A stretch of DNA of 64,000 nt from Eudorina sp. 2006-703-Eu-15 (lineage: Eukaryota > Chlorophyta > Chlorophyceae > Chlamydomonadales > Volvocaceae), in assembly GCA_003117195.1 (NCBI GenBank), contig BDSI01000103.1, forward strand, positions 251,501 to 315,500. The letters are read 5' to 3'. Positions 48,001-59,086 of the stretch are shown one piece after another. Under the pieces are notes generated by a model, which made no database searches, was not told the origin of the DNA, and saw only the letters and a list, made by a program, of their open reading frames with translations. The translations under genes were made by a program, and so were the position numbers. Position 1 is the stretch's first letter, and every line of letters starts with the position of its first letter.

Positions 48001-50696
48001 GCCCCGCACCAGCCCCGGCTCGCCCGCCACCACCCGCCCCAGCAGCTGCTCGAACTCCTGCCGCTGCCGCAGCAGGCGCTGCCGCACGATTGCCAGGTGC
48101 TCCACCGACGTCAGCAAGCCGGGGCCGGCCGCCGCGCGCGCGCCGCTCCCCACCGCCGAGGCCCCCGCACCCGCAGCAGCCGCCGCCTCCGCCGCGGCGG
48201 CGACGGCACCCTCCCGCGCCCGGCGAAGTTGCGACTCCAGATCCTGGGGTGCCACAGCAAGGCACGGTGTGAGGGCGGCGGGTGAGCGGCCCGGGCGATA
48301 CCCCGCACCAGTCCCAGGCACGACAGCCATCACACGTTCAGCACACGCCAGGTGGTGACGCTCAGCACACGCAAGGCGGGTGGTGTTCTCGGTCTGCAGA
48401 GCACCACGCACAGTGGCACCGGGCGTGTTCGCTTGTGTCCACTGCCCGGCCGTCAACCAGGCGTCGCTGGTGTCCCGCTCACCTGTATCTTGCGGTGCGC
48501 CCGCAGCAGCTCATCCGCCAGCTGCACGCTGCCGCCCCCGACCGTCCCGGACACAGCCTCCGCCAGCTGGTCGGGCGTGCCAGGGGGGTTAGCATGCACG
48601 ATACGGGCCCCGGCCCAACGGCGCCGCATTGGGAGGGACGCGGAGGTTGCAATATTGTCGCTTTGCTGGTCAGGAGCGCAGCCTCGCTCAGGGAATGCGG
48701 CAGCTCGCGTCGCCAGGGGAACGCGAGCCAGGGGTGTCATCCCCCCAAACGGATCCCATCATCCACCTCACCCCTGCTTGCGACCCCATGCAGCCAAGTG
48801 CGACCCCATGCAGCGATGGCCGGACACCTCCCCGCCCCCCTCCAGCCCGCTCCACCTCCCGCCCCGGGTTTGTTCTGGGCTTGTCCATAGATTTATCCCA
48901 TGCCCTGCCCCACGCCACCCCCCTCCAGCGCAGTTTGATTATGTCTACCAATGTCCTATACCCCCCCTCCAACCCATCCCACCCCGCTGCCGTCCACACC
49001 TCGGTCCGCAGCCGCGACACCTGCACGCGCAGGTCATCCGCCTCACGCTCCGCCGCCGCCAGCCGGGTGCGCGCCGCCTCGTGCCGGCGCCGCTCCTCCT
49101 GCCAAGGCCACACGCGGGCAGGGCCAGCGGTGCACGCAGTTGCCAGCCGAGCGGGGGCTGCCGAGACCTGACCAAGTCTGTTCTCCCAGACGAGACCAAC
49201 CGCCCCACCCGCCAACTGCGGCACTCTGATCGTCGTGGCCTTTGATGTTATTGCCCCGCGGCCCCGCGCTGACCTTGATACTCCTCCACTCCGCATCAAG
49301 CAAGTCAATGTGGAGGGCCTGCGCCCTCCCCAACCTCACATCAAAGCAGTAAGCCGAGGCCGTAGGGCCCCACCTGCAACGCGGCAGCCGAGCGCGGGTT
49401 GCTGGCGCCCTCGCGCTGCGCGACAGCCACCGAGCGCCGCAGCGGCGACGCGGCGGCCACCGCGCCCGTGTCAGCTGACGTGGCCGTGTCGCCGCATGCG
49501 CTCTCGTCGCTGCTGTAACAGCCGCCAGCGCCACCCAGCAACCGCTCGGCGAACCGAACCACGCCGCCGCCGCCATAGGCGTCCTCCCCGACGCGGTCCG
49601 CGACGTGATCCCGGAGCACCACGCCCTGCGACCGGTCTGTGCTGTCACGGTTGCCGTTCCGGCCCTGGCTGTTCTGGCTGCGCTTCGACTTGAGCTTGGC
49701 GAGCTGGCGCTCCCGGTGCCGCACCAGCTCCACAAGCTTGGCCTCCCGCTCCGCCGCCTTGACGGCGGCTTTCTCCGCGAGGGACAGCTTGGCGCGCAGG
49801 TCCGCCAGCGCCGCCGCCTGCGCCGCGGAGCCGGTGGCCTGCACCTGCGCCAGCTGCGCCGCGTTGGCGCGCTCGGAGGCGTCCGCCAGGCTGGCCTTGA
49901 GGCTGCGCTTCTGCTCCTCCCACAGCGCCTGCTGGTCGCGCAGCTGCTTGGCCTGGCCGTCCAGCAGCGCCTGCAGGCTGAGGATGGACTCCTCCTTGGC
50001 CGCCAGCAGGCCGTCGTAGTGGAGCTGCAGCTCAGTGACCTGGAGGCCCTTGGCGGCGCATTCGTTCTTGAGGCCGCTCAGCTGGTCGTGCACGCGCCTG
50101 GGGGGGGGGTGGAGGTGTGGGGGCGTGTGTGTTACTTAAGCAGGCAGAACAGGAGTGCGTGGCATGCGGGGGTTGGCGTGACACGCAGTGGGGGCGTGTG
50201 TGTGTGGGGGGGGGGGGGGCGGGGCGTAGTAGGGAGTTCCATAGGAAGGGTGTTTGGAGCCCGCGGGGTCCACGGCAGCAGTATTCATTCGAGGGTGTGG
50301 GTGTTTGGCGGAACCCGATCCTGATCGCAATGGCGAGAAGCACTGCCCTTAAGAGAGGGGGAGGGCCAGCAGGTCACGGGGCGTACCCAGCGGGCGATGG
50401 ACGCACACGCACCCTAATGTTCGGTTTAGGGTGTCGCGTTCTGAGTTGGCGCTGGACAAATCACTTCGCGCCTGCTGTAGCTCCTCGCTGACGCGCTTAA
50501 GGCGCTGCTCCAGGAGCGAATTCTTGGTTGCCTCATTTCGCAACTCCTCACGCGCTGCTGTCAGCTCCGCCTGCACGGCCTCCAAGTCCTGCTTTAGAAA
50601 TGTCTGACTTGCATGGCTGGCAACGATTTCCCGCTCCTTGTCCAACACTGACTGCGACAGCTGCTGAATGCGCTGGGTGAGGTCTTCGTTAGACAT
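39021..50696 (-). CDS. Large coiled-coil protein, not recognised
   Basis: Nineteen phase-consistent exons give about 1589 residues: 50696-50413, 50097-49374, 49098-49000, 48566-48483, 48243-47938, 47456-47214, 46753-46625, 46225-46037, 45486-45331, 44901-44801, 44435-44133, 43456-43244, 42975-42657, 42337-42146, 41865-41332, 40834-40634, 40458-40327, 39793-39587, 39374-39021. It starts MSNEDLTQRIQQLSQSVLDK. Nearly every exon carries heptad-like Leu/Ala/Glu/Arg/Gln helices (QQLQEAQDEVAQLRLA, RTRLRKNLAMLEGDK, ENRGLRKALRQRDMLA), broken by Gly/Pro/Ala-rich linkers. There is no motor, kinase or membrane motif. Such architecture is common in cytoskeletal, basal-body and flagellar proteins, but I cannot name a family. 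Fourteen of 18 introns are phase 0, mostly after CAG. The last acceptor (GTTGTTAG) is weak. Confidence 0.8.
43527..43590 (+). repeat. Dispersed repeat, family C copy (short)
   Basis: Reads TTCTATGGTAAGTATATTGC, then GATCGGGCGGGCGGGCGGGT, then TTGCAATTCTAAACACACAC. The end is matched in reverse at 26184-26215. It lies in the intron upstream (coding sense) of exon 43456-43244. Confidence 0.55.
45507..45640. repeat. 17-bp minisatellite
   Basis: Eight copies of CCCCACAGCTCTCAGGA, one shortened. It sits about 20 bp upstream (coding sense) of the acceptor of exon 45486-45331. In the plus sense each copy has a CACAG/CTCAG acceptor-like word; in the coding sense it does not. Confidence 0.85.
47470..47545. 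repeat. 12-bp G-rich repeat beside an acceptor
   Basis: GGTGCGGGTGGG-type units, about six copies. On the coding (minus) strand they form the C-rich tract just before the acceptor of exon 47456-47214. A second repeat of GCGGGCCCGGTCCATGC units, four copies, follows at about 47641-47712. Confidence 0.75.
48926..48967 (+). repeat. Dispersed repeat, family A copy
   Basis: CAGCGCAGTTTGATTATGTC followed by TACCAATGTCCTATACCCCC. On the coding strand it lies about 30 nt inside the donor of exon 49098-49000. Confidence 0.65.
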
Positions 50697-51239
50697 GGTA
50701 GCCCACTACTGCCACAAAGTTAGTGGACTAATTCTGTGACAAGAAAATTCATGGTGCGTGCCGGCTGTCTCTCAGTCGGGTAGGTCGCCGTCTACAGTCG
50801 GGGAGTTTGACCACCGAGTTGACCGGCCCGGCCAGATAAACCCTTGTGAATTGCAATGTATGGGTCTTTAGGTGTATTCACTATGGCGCAGCAGAGCTTG
50901 TGAATTGGGTACAGGTTCGGACGGAAAAGCATGCCGCCGTACGTGTTGCGGCCACTAAATATTCATCCGTTAAAACCACAAGCAAAATTTGTGTATCTTG
51001 CTGGTTTTGTATGAGGCTTTCATCGCTCTACCGGAAGTCTCGGAACAAGGCCAACGGTGGCAATTGCATGCTCCATGTTCCGCGACCAGGCGTTAAGGTT
51101 TCAAGGCATGTACGTCAATTAAATGTGCGCTATATAGTTATGCTGAATCCATATGTATGTCGTGACCATCGGCGAGAGTTGACCCTATCGGTGTGCTCAT
51201 ATCTAATCACAACACAGGATTTGACTCAATATCGAACGT
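50697..51239. promoter_or_regulatory. Divergent promoter region
   Basis: The coiled-coil gene starts leftward at 50696 and the DUF3783-like gene starts rightward at 51240, so 543 bp hold both promoters. The region is the most AT-rich block in the window. A TATA-like GCTATATAGTT lies near 51130, about 110 bp before the rightward ATG. Confidence 0.6.
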
Positions 51240-54200
51240 ATGCGGTCCAGCACGATAACTTCCTGTTACTCAATTAATCGTCAGGGAGCTGCCAGCTGCG
51301 CTGCACAGCAGGAGTGGTCGCAACCTGCCCGCATCCGCCGCCGTCTACGCATGCGTGCTTCGCGACGTGGATGCTCCCTGGTGCCCGCACCTCAGAATGC
51401 CGCACTCCGGCGGGCCCTATACGCACGCCCGGGGACTGCGGTGACGGCCGCCGCGCCCACCACCCCCGGGAACGACACCGGCGGCTCCCGCCGCACCGCA
51501 GGCCCACGCGACAACGCGACGCCCCCGCCTCCCCCAACATCTACACAGCCCGCCCCCTCGCAGCTGCAATCCCATGATCCTCCACCTTCGCAACCCCAGG
51601 CCAAGCGTGGCCGGCCCCGGTTTCGTCTATTGCCAAGGGACCCGGATGCACCCGTGGACCGGCAGCGCCCCGAAGACAACCCCTCCCTGGACGATATCGT
51701 ACTGGACGAGCAGTACTACAGCGAGATGGGGCTCACAGAAGAGGAGGTCCGGGAGGCCCTGCGGCAGCTGGATGCAACCGAGCTTGACCCCGAGGGCGAG
51801 AACCTGGGTCTGCCCCAGGTGGCTGCGCTGTCTCCGGCCTCAGTGAGCAGGCGGGTAAGCGACAGGGGCCGCTTGACTACCCAGCGACGGCAGGACCTGG
51901 CGGAACCTCCGCGGATGGGGGAACCGCAGGTCCAGCCGCCGCACCTGCCTCAGCTGACCCGTGGGTCGCCTGCGAGTGCGGCCCCCGGCGAGGAGGACGT
52001 CGCGGACGCAGCCTTTCGAGGGGGCGACGATGCGGAGGAGCGGGCGCTGATGGAGGCGGTAGCGGGCCAGTCTGCTTCCGGCGGGCTGCTGTCGCCTTTC
52101 AGTCTGGACTCGGGCCCCGAGGAGGCGGAGGACGAGGTGTATGGCCCTGAGGTGCGGCAGGCGAAAAAGGTGGAAGGCGGGTGCCGGTTCGCCGCCACTG
52201 GCGGCGCCCGCTCTGCCCCCTCATCGCATCCCTCCATGCCGCGCATCCACCAACATCGAGGGTGCAGCTTTGCGCGGTCGCCCCGACCGCCCGGCGCTTC
52301 CCCGCCTCGGCTCCCGCCAACTGATGGCCTGTACCCTGCCCCGCCTCCCGGCGCGGGCCCCCCTCCGTCCCCGCCCCCCCGGCTCTGCAGGCCGTTGTCC
52401 TGGCCGGCTTCCGAGCGGAGGAGCACGGGCTGGTGCGGGCACTGCTGGACTCGGCGGGCGGCCACGTGGTCAAGGTGCGGTGCGCGAGGCAGGCCTGAGC
52501 GCGAGCGGAGTGTGGTCGGGATGGGGTGGGGTCGGGATGGGGTCGGGATGGGGTGGGGTCGGGGTGGGGTGGAGTCGGGGTGGAGTGGGTTCGGGAGGGG
52601 GTGCTAGGGCGGATCGAGTCGCGGACGAGGTGGAGAGGAGCACATCCCTGCCCCCGACACTCCGGTCGAGCCACGGGCGACAAAGGGGTGCCTCATACGG
52701 GTGGTGGGGCGGGCGTGTGTGCCCTTGGGTGAATGAAGTTGCGAGATGAGATGGGATGGGATGGGATAGGATGGGATGAGATGGGATGAGATGGGATGGG
52801 ATGGGACGGGATGGGATGAGATGAGTGTATCCTCCGAAACCCAGGTCGTCCCCCTCCCTGGAGGAGGACGACGTCAACCTGGCACCCGCCCGCAGGTGCT
52901 GCCCGTCACGGAAGAAATGTTGTACGGCACGGTTGGCGAGGCCGTACGTTCGGCCGAGCAGGATTGGTCTGCGCCGCGGCCGTCGGATGGTCCGCGGGGC
53001 GGCGGGTGGGGCGCCCAGCGCACTGTGCTGTTCTCGGGCCTCAGGTGCGGATCGGCGGTAGGGGGAGAGGACGGGGAGGGGAGAGGACGGGGAGGGGAGG
53101 AGGACGGGGAGGGAGATGGGGACGCGGAGGGGGTATTGGAACTTGGTAGATATGTCCATACGACACTGCTGCCTGGGCAGAAAGGGGGAACCGCCCGCAG
53201 GGTGGGTGGGTGGGTGCGTGGAAGGCGGAGGAGGGCCCCCAAAGGGGCGCTGTTGTGGTCCCCCCCGAAATCCCTCAACCTGTGCACCAGCCCCCGGTAC
53301 CGCACATCCCACCACCCTGACGGGCAGTCCTGCTGCTCCTCCTGCTCCTCCTTGTCTTGGGCGTCGGCTGCGGTCCCCTCACGCAGGGCTGCAGACCCTT
53401 TGCAGCGGCCCCCCTAGGGGCTTCTCTGCTCTGGCAGCAGCGCAGTCTGAATATGTCTACCAATGTCCTATACCCCCCTAGGGGCTTCTTGTTCCTGTTC
53501 TTGTTCCCGGGGCTCGGCGGGCCTGGTCGTGGCTCCTTGAATCGTGCCTACCAGGCAACCCAACACCCAGGGAAGGGGCCTCTGTAACCCCTGGCACACT
53601 ACCCGCCCTGGCCGCCCGCCCTGGCCGCTCTCTCTTTCTGACCCTCCCCGCCCCTCCCCTCCCCTCCCGCCCGCCGCAGCCTGCGCGCCCAGCTGACTGT
53701 GCTGGAGCTGCTCGAGTCCAGCGGTCTGACGGCCGTGTGTGCGGCGGTGGCGGCGGAGGAGCTGGCGGGCAGGCGGCTGGGGGAGGTGCTGGCGGAGGCG
53801 GTGGCGGTGAGGGGAAGGAAGACGGGGCGGGCGGGGGGGGGAGAAGGGCGGCGGCTGCGGTTTGGTGAACCGGAGACACGCCCGGGAGGAAGACGGCGGG
53901 GGCGGGCGCCCGTCCCATAGAGGTCCATCGGGAGGGTCTGTCACTTACCCCGTATGCAACCCCCATGCACCCTAGAGAGCCACCACGACGTACCCAGCGA
54001 CCCCTCGCGCCCCTCTTGCCCCTCCCGTCCCTCTTGCCCCTGTCCACGTCCCGTCTGCATTTCGATTGTCCGGATCCACGTCTCATGCCCCATGTCCCAT
54101 GTCCGGATCCATGCGGCCCGGCCCTTCCCCCCAGGCCCAACGCGGTCAGGCCAGCCGGCTGCAACGGGAGGACGAGCCCTGGCGCGCCGCCGCCGCCGCC

Positions 54201-57200
54201 ACCGGCCGTGTCGCTGACGCGCGGCGGGGCCTGACCCCCCTGGAGGACCTCATCGGCCGCCAGGCGCAGGAGAGGCTGAGGCTGCAACCGCGTGAGGAAA
54301 CGGACGGCGGAGCGGCTGCGGCTGCGCCGCCGCGGCCGGCCGCGGCCGCGGGCTACAGCGCGGGGCGCGACGCGCCCGTCCTGGATGACTTTGGGCTGCA
54401 GGCGGCGGAGGCGGCGGCCACGGAGTGGGAGGCGTGGAGGGCAGCGGCCACGGAGGAGGGGCCCGCGGGGTGGGGTCTGGAGCAGCCGGAGACCCATGGG
54501 TCGGGGCGGGGCCGGACGGGGCGCCCTTCCGCGAGGCGCGCAGAAGCGGATGAGGAGGAGCCGTCCGCGCAGTCGGATTCGGATCTGGATCTCAGAAATC
54601 TCGGTTTGGATCTGGAGCAGATGCGCGAGCAGGTCCTGCGGCAGCTGGCGGAACTGGATCCGGAGACGCTGGAAGAGCTGCTTGTGGATTCGCCGTACGG
54701 TGACGTCACGGGCGAGGCGCTGAGTCAGTGGCGGCAGGCGCAGGCGGACGACGACGGCGACGATGACAACGACGATGACGTTGTCGGTGGTGGTGTTGGG
54801 CCGCAAGCAGCAGCAGCAGCAGCAGCAGGGACGCCGGCGACGGCCGCGGGGGTGTTTCCTTCTTCTGCAGCGACGGCGGCGGAGGCAACGACGATGCCGG
54901 CGGGGCCGGGCGTGACGGCGGATGAGCTGCAGCGGGTGGCGGAGCGGCAGCGGCGGCGGTGGGCGCAGGTCAAGGAGGGGCTGGAGACGGCGGCGGCGGC
55001 GGAGGGGCGGCTGGTCGTGGACGCCGAGTCGTCGTTGGTGCAGGCGCAGCCCGGGGAGGCCTGGCCATCACGACCGGACAGTGCAGGGGCGGCGTCAACG
55101 AAAGCGCAAGCAGCAGCAGCAGCAGTAGCACCTCTACCACCACCACCACCCGCACCAGTGGCAACAACAGGCGCACCGACTGGCAGTGCTGCAGCGGAGG
55201 GCGGTCCTGCCACGGCGGCGGCCGCGACCCGGAGGCGACCAGCCCGAGCCCGGGGCCAGGACGGGGACAGGGACGGGGCCGGGGTGGCCACCTCCACGTC
55301 CACCGCCACCTCCACCGCCACCGCCACCTCCACCGCCACCTCCACCGCCACCGCCACCTCCACCGCCACCTCCACCGCCACCTCCACCTCCACCGCCACC
55401 TCCACCGCCACCTCCACCTCCACCTCTGACCCGCGTGGACCCGCGACGGCCCCACGGCCGCCCGCCGCATCCACAAGCACCAGCGCATCGGCGGCCCAGC
55501 CCGGCCCGGCATCAACAGCACCGCCACCACCGCCGCCGCCGCCCCTCGCGTCCCCTCCTCCGGCTCCGCCGCCCTCCTCCTCCGCCGCGTCCCCGCTACC
55601 GCCGCCGCCCCTCGACCTGGGAGACCTGTGGGGCGGCGGCGGCGGGGCCGCCTTCTCGGAGCTGGATGACATCCTGACTCAGCTGGGAGCGCCGAGTGGG
55701 GAGCCGGCGGGCGGCGGCGCCGCCGCCGCCGCCGCCGGGCCCGCGCTGGGTCTGTTCCCGGCCGGGTCGCTAGTAGGATCCACCAGGGCCCCTCCGGGCC
55801 CGGCCGTGCCACCCGCCGTGGCGGCTCCGTCGGACGGTGAGACCGCCACCCCCGGACCCGGGCTCAGCGGCGGCGGAAGCGGCGGCGGCGGCGTCGGGCC
55901 GGGCGTCGGCATCCGCGGCGGCGGCGGGCTCCTGCAGCAGGTGCAGCAGGCGGCGTCCAGCGGGGCGGACCCGTACGAGATCCAGAGGATGCTGGACGAG
56001 CAGCTCGGCATTGCGCCGGCGGCCCGCGCCGACGCAGCGTCGGAGGCGGCGACGGAGGCGGCGGAGGCGCCCGCCGCGGAGGCGGCCGCCGCAGAGGCGC
56101 CAGCGGGACCCTCCCGCCGCCGCGGCAGCCTGTTCGCGGGCCTCAAGTCCGCGAAGTCCAAGACGGCGCAGTCGTTGGAAGCCGGGGAGGCGAGCAAGGC
56201 GGCGTCGGCAACGGAGGCGGCGGCGGCGGCGGGGGCGGCGGCGGCGGCGGAGGCCGCCGCGGCGCGCCGCCGCAGGCCGTACGGCCCGTCGCCGCCGCCG
56301 GAGCCCGACCCGGTGATGCGGCCGCTGTTGGAGCTGCGTCCCGAGATCGCCCGGGCGGTTCAGGGTAGGTGGGTGGGTGTGTTTACTGCGGGTGGCAAAG
56401 CAAGACTGCGTGATATGGCCAGGCTCCAGAGGTGCTGTCCCCGGAGCTGATCCGGTTGCCCTTCACCTTCCCCTGCCCCTGCCCGGCTGGCGGAGTGGGC
56501 AGCCGCGGCCCAGCGGTATACAGGCTCCCCTCACGGCCCATCGGCCCGCCTTGCGGCTCCTCCTCCAGCGTCCCTCCCTCCGGCTTGAAGCAGTCAGTTA
56601 TGTCGCCCAGTATTCCATACCCTCCGTCCCTCCCCTCCTGGCGCACTGCGCCCCGCATGCCCTCATGTCCCTCTCCCCCCACCCTAAGCCCGCAACCGCC
56701 CCGCCACCCACCCGCCCTTCACCTCTCCCCCCACCCCGCGCAGAGCGGAAGGTCCAGTTCATGGACCTTAGCCGCCTCAACGACAAACAGAAGCGGCAGT
56801 TCGTAGAGTACCAGACCCGGCTTCGGCTGCAGCAGCAGGCGGAGCAGCAGGGGCTGCAGCAGCGGGCGCAGCCGGGCGGGGAGCCGGGGCAGCAGCCGGG
56901 GGGACAAGCGGGGCAGCAGCCGGGACCGAGGCGGCCGCCCACCGTCTGGCCCGCGGAGGAGCCGGGGGCCGCCAGAGGGCAACGGCCGCCGCTGGGGCAG
57001 CAGCAGCGGCAGCAGCTACAGCTAGATGAGCAGCAGCAGTGGCAGCAGCAGCAGCAGCAGCAGCTACAGGAGCAGCAACAGCAGCAGCAGCAACAGCTAC
57101 AGGAGGAGCAGCAGCAGCGCGTCGGGTCGGGGGCTGTGCGGCAGCAGGAGGGGTCCCAGCTGAGGCCACCTGGGGGTGCGGGAGCTCGTGGGTCGGGGGG

Positions 57201-59086
57201 TGTCGCGAACGAGTTTGGTGCGGAGGTTGGTGCGGAGGACGAGGAGGAGGGCGAGGAGGAGCAGGAGGAGGAGGAGCAGGAGGTAAGGACCCGGGGGGGG
57301 GGACGCTGCGGTGGCGTTGTTCTACGGTCGTCCCCGTACAGACGCCTTCTTTCCACGCTGGGCGCTCTCTCCATCACGACGTTGCTCGTAGGGCCCTCCT
57401 GTGAGCCCCCCGCGCCTGTGGGCCCCCTCCCGCTCCCCCTACCGACCGTCGCTCTGGCAGCTGCGCAGTTTGAGGATGTCTACCTACTTCCTATACCCCC
57501 CATCCCATCCCAACCGCCACACCCACCCCAACACCCACCCCAACCCCCCATCCCATCCCCCACCCCAAACCCCCCAACAGGACGCCGCGTCCCTGGACTC
57601 GGACAAGCTGCAGCAGCTGATGGAGGCCGCCCGCCAGGAGGGCATCAGCCTGGAGGACACGCTGGCGCAGGCGGTGGCCATGGGTGCGTGCGGGGCGGAG
57701 GGGAGCGGAGGGAGGGCGCAAAGCGACCCGCGGGTCGGTCGGTCGAGCGCGCAGGCTCCCAGGGGTTGCCGTGTGTACGGCAGTCGGGGGCGGGTAGTCA
57801 ACCGTGGTAGAGACTGGCGGCGGACGGGGGGGGGCGGTTTCGGCAGCGCGCTGGTGCGCCAGGGTTGCCTGCCACCACATCCCGCGGGCTCATTGGGGAC
57901 ACCACATACAGCGAACCTCGCGGCCTCCCCCCTTCCCCTTTGCCCTCCGAACGACAGCGCGCCTCACCCTTCTCGCCCTTCCCTCCTCTTTCCCCCGCTC
58001 TTCGATGCTGGTACTCCTGTACGACAGGTGTACGGGTTCCCGGGGAGGTTCTGCGGCAGGCGGGCGTGCCGCCCCCCTCCGCGGAGGCCCTGGCCCGGGC
58101 GCACGAGCAGTACGCCATCCTGTTCCAGGAGCTGGCGGCGGCACAAGGTGAGGCCCCCCCGCCGTGCAGCTGTGATACCCTAGAGTCAGTCACCCGCCCT
58201 CCAGTGGGCCATCGGAGGCCGGGCTGCGGGAACGGGAGCGGGAGTGGGAGTATTAAAAGAAACATCCCAGACACGCCCAGCCCGGCGGGAGTGGGAGTGG
58301 CGGGCAGCATGTACCTTGGTAGTTTTATAGATTGTAGTCTTCGTCTTTCATGGCATTCATGGTGTTCTGGTGTTTGTCGGCCTGGTAGGGAAGCCAACCT
58401 TTGTCACGACACAGGACGTGCTTGCGTACCGCGAACCCGTACACGATACGCCGATCACGCAGTGTGTGGTGACACCACCTTGATGCGACCTCTCTGCCGC
58501 ATCCCGCTCTCCGCGGAGGCGACCCCTCCGCGCGGGTGGGAGCTGGGGGGGCCGGCAGGGGGTGGCCGGCCCGGGGAGGTGTCCTCATCAGGTGTAGGTG
58601 TCTGGCCCGGGTTCGCCGCCTTGTGTTGTGTTGGGTGTGAAATCACCCCCTTCCCCCCTGCGCGCCCTTCCCCCCTTCCCCCCTGCGCGCCCTTGGCGCT
58701 CCCGGCCCCATCCCGTGCCCCTGTACCAATTTCCTATACACCCCGTGCCCCTTACCCCTGGTGCCCGGTCGCTCCTGCCCGGTGCCGCAGGAGTCCCGCT
58801 GGACATGGAAGTGGAGGGGGAGGCCGGCGGGGCTGAAGGGGAAGCGGAGGAGGTGGACGAGGAAGAGGAGGACGAGGAAGAGGACGAGGAGCAGCGACTG
58901 GGTGGCAGTAGCCAGAGCAGTAACAGCAACGGCGGCAGCATCTCCAGCACCACCAGCACCAACGGCAGCAGCAACAACGGCAGCAGCGGCGGCAATGGCA
59001 GCAGCGGCGGCAATGGCAGCTCGCGGCCCTGGGGTGCCGGCCTCGCGGCGAGGCGGCGGCGCCCGATCAGCTCGCCGCCATCCTAG
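51240..59086 (+). CDS. Low-complexity protein with a DUF3783-like segment, probably organelle-targeted
   Basis: Nine phase-consistent exons give about 1525 residues: 51240-52169, 52391-52474, 52896-53044, 53680-53806, 54135-56364, 56744-57282, 57581-57683, 58028-58147, 58791-59086. The N-terminus is Ser/Arg/Ala-rich with few acids until about residue 100, like a plastid or mitochondrial transit peptide. Residues 311-430 form the only compact region: AVVLAGFRAEEHGLVRALLD, KVLPVTEEML, then RTVLFSGLSLRAQLTVLELL. Hydrophobic strand, GF/GL turn, helix, repeated twice, resembles DUF3783; the function of that family is unknown to me. The rest is acidic and Ala/Gln-rich, with Ser-Thr-Ala repeats in exon 5, poly-Gln in exon 6 and a Glu/Asp then Ser/Asn/Gly tail. 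It is divergent from the coiled-coil gene. The donor of exon 1 could instead be at 52152. Confidence 0.75.
53133..53477. mobile_element. MITE-like intronic element with about 50-bp terminal inverted repeats
   Basis: The left end, 53133-53183, reads GGGGGTATTGGAACTTGGTA then GATATGTCCATACGACACTG. The right end, 53429-53477, is its imperfect inverse: CTCTGGCAGCAGCGCAGTCT then TATGTCTACCAATGTCCTAT and ACCCCCC. The 345-bp unit lies wholly inside intron 53045-53679. No open frame for a transposase fits in it, so it would be non-autonomous. The right end belongs to the dispersed family A repeats. Both outer flanks are G/C-homopolymeric, so a target duplication cannot be read with confidence. Confidence 0.55.
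55288..55432 (+). repeat. In-frame Ser/Thr/Ala coding repeat
   Basis: CCTCCACCGCCA and CCTCCACCTCCA 12-mers/18-mers within exon 5. In the gene's frame they read TSTATSTATATSTATST. All other frames are also open (poly-Pro, for example), so the frame is taken from the phase of the flanking exons. Confidence 0.75.
57452..57501 (+). repeat. Dispersed repeat, family A copy
   Basis: CTCTGGCAGCTGCGCAGTTT followed by GTCTACCTACTTCCTATACC. It lies in intron 57283-57580, about 80 bp before the acceptor. Shorter family A ends are at 58721-58744 (before exon 58791), 24396-24420, 16381-16405, 19926-19956 and 21184-21238. Confidence 0.65.
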
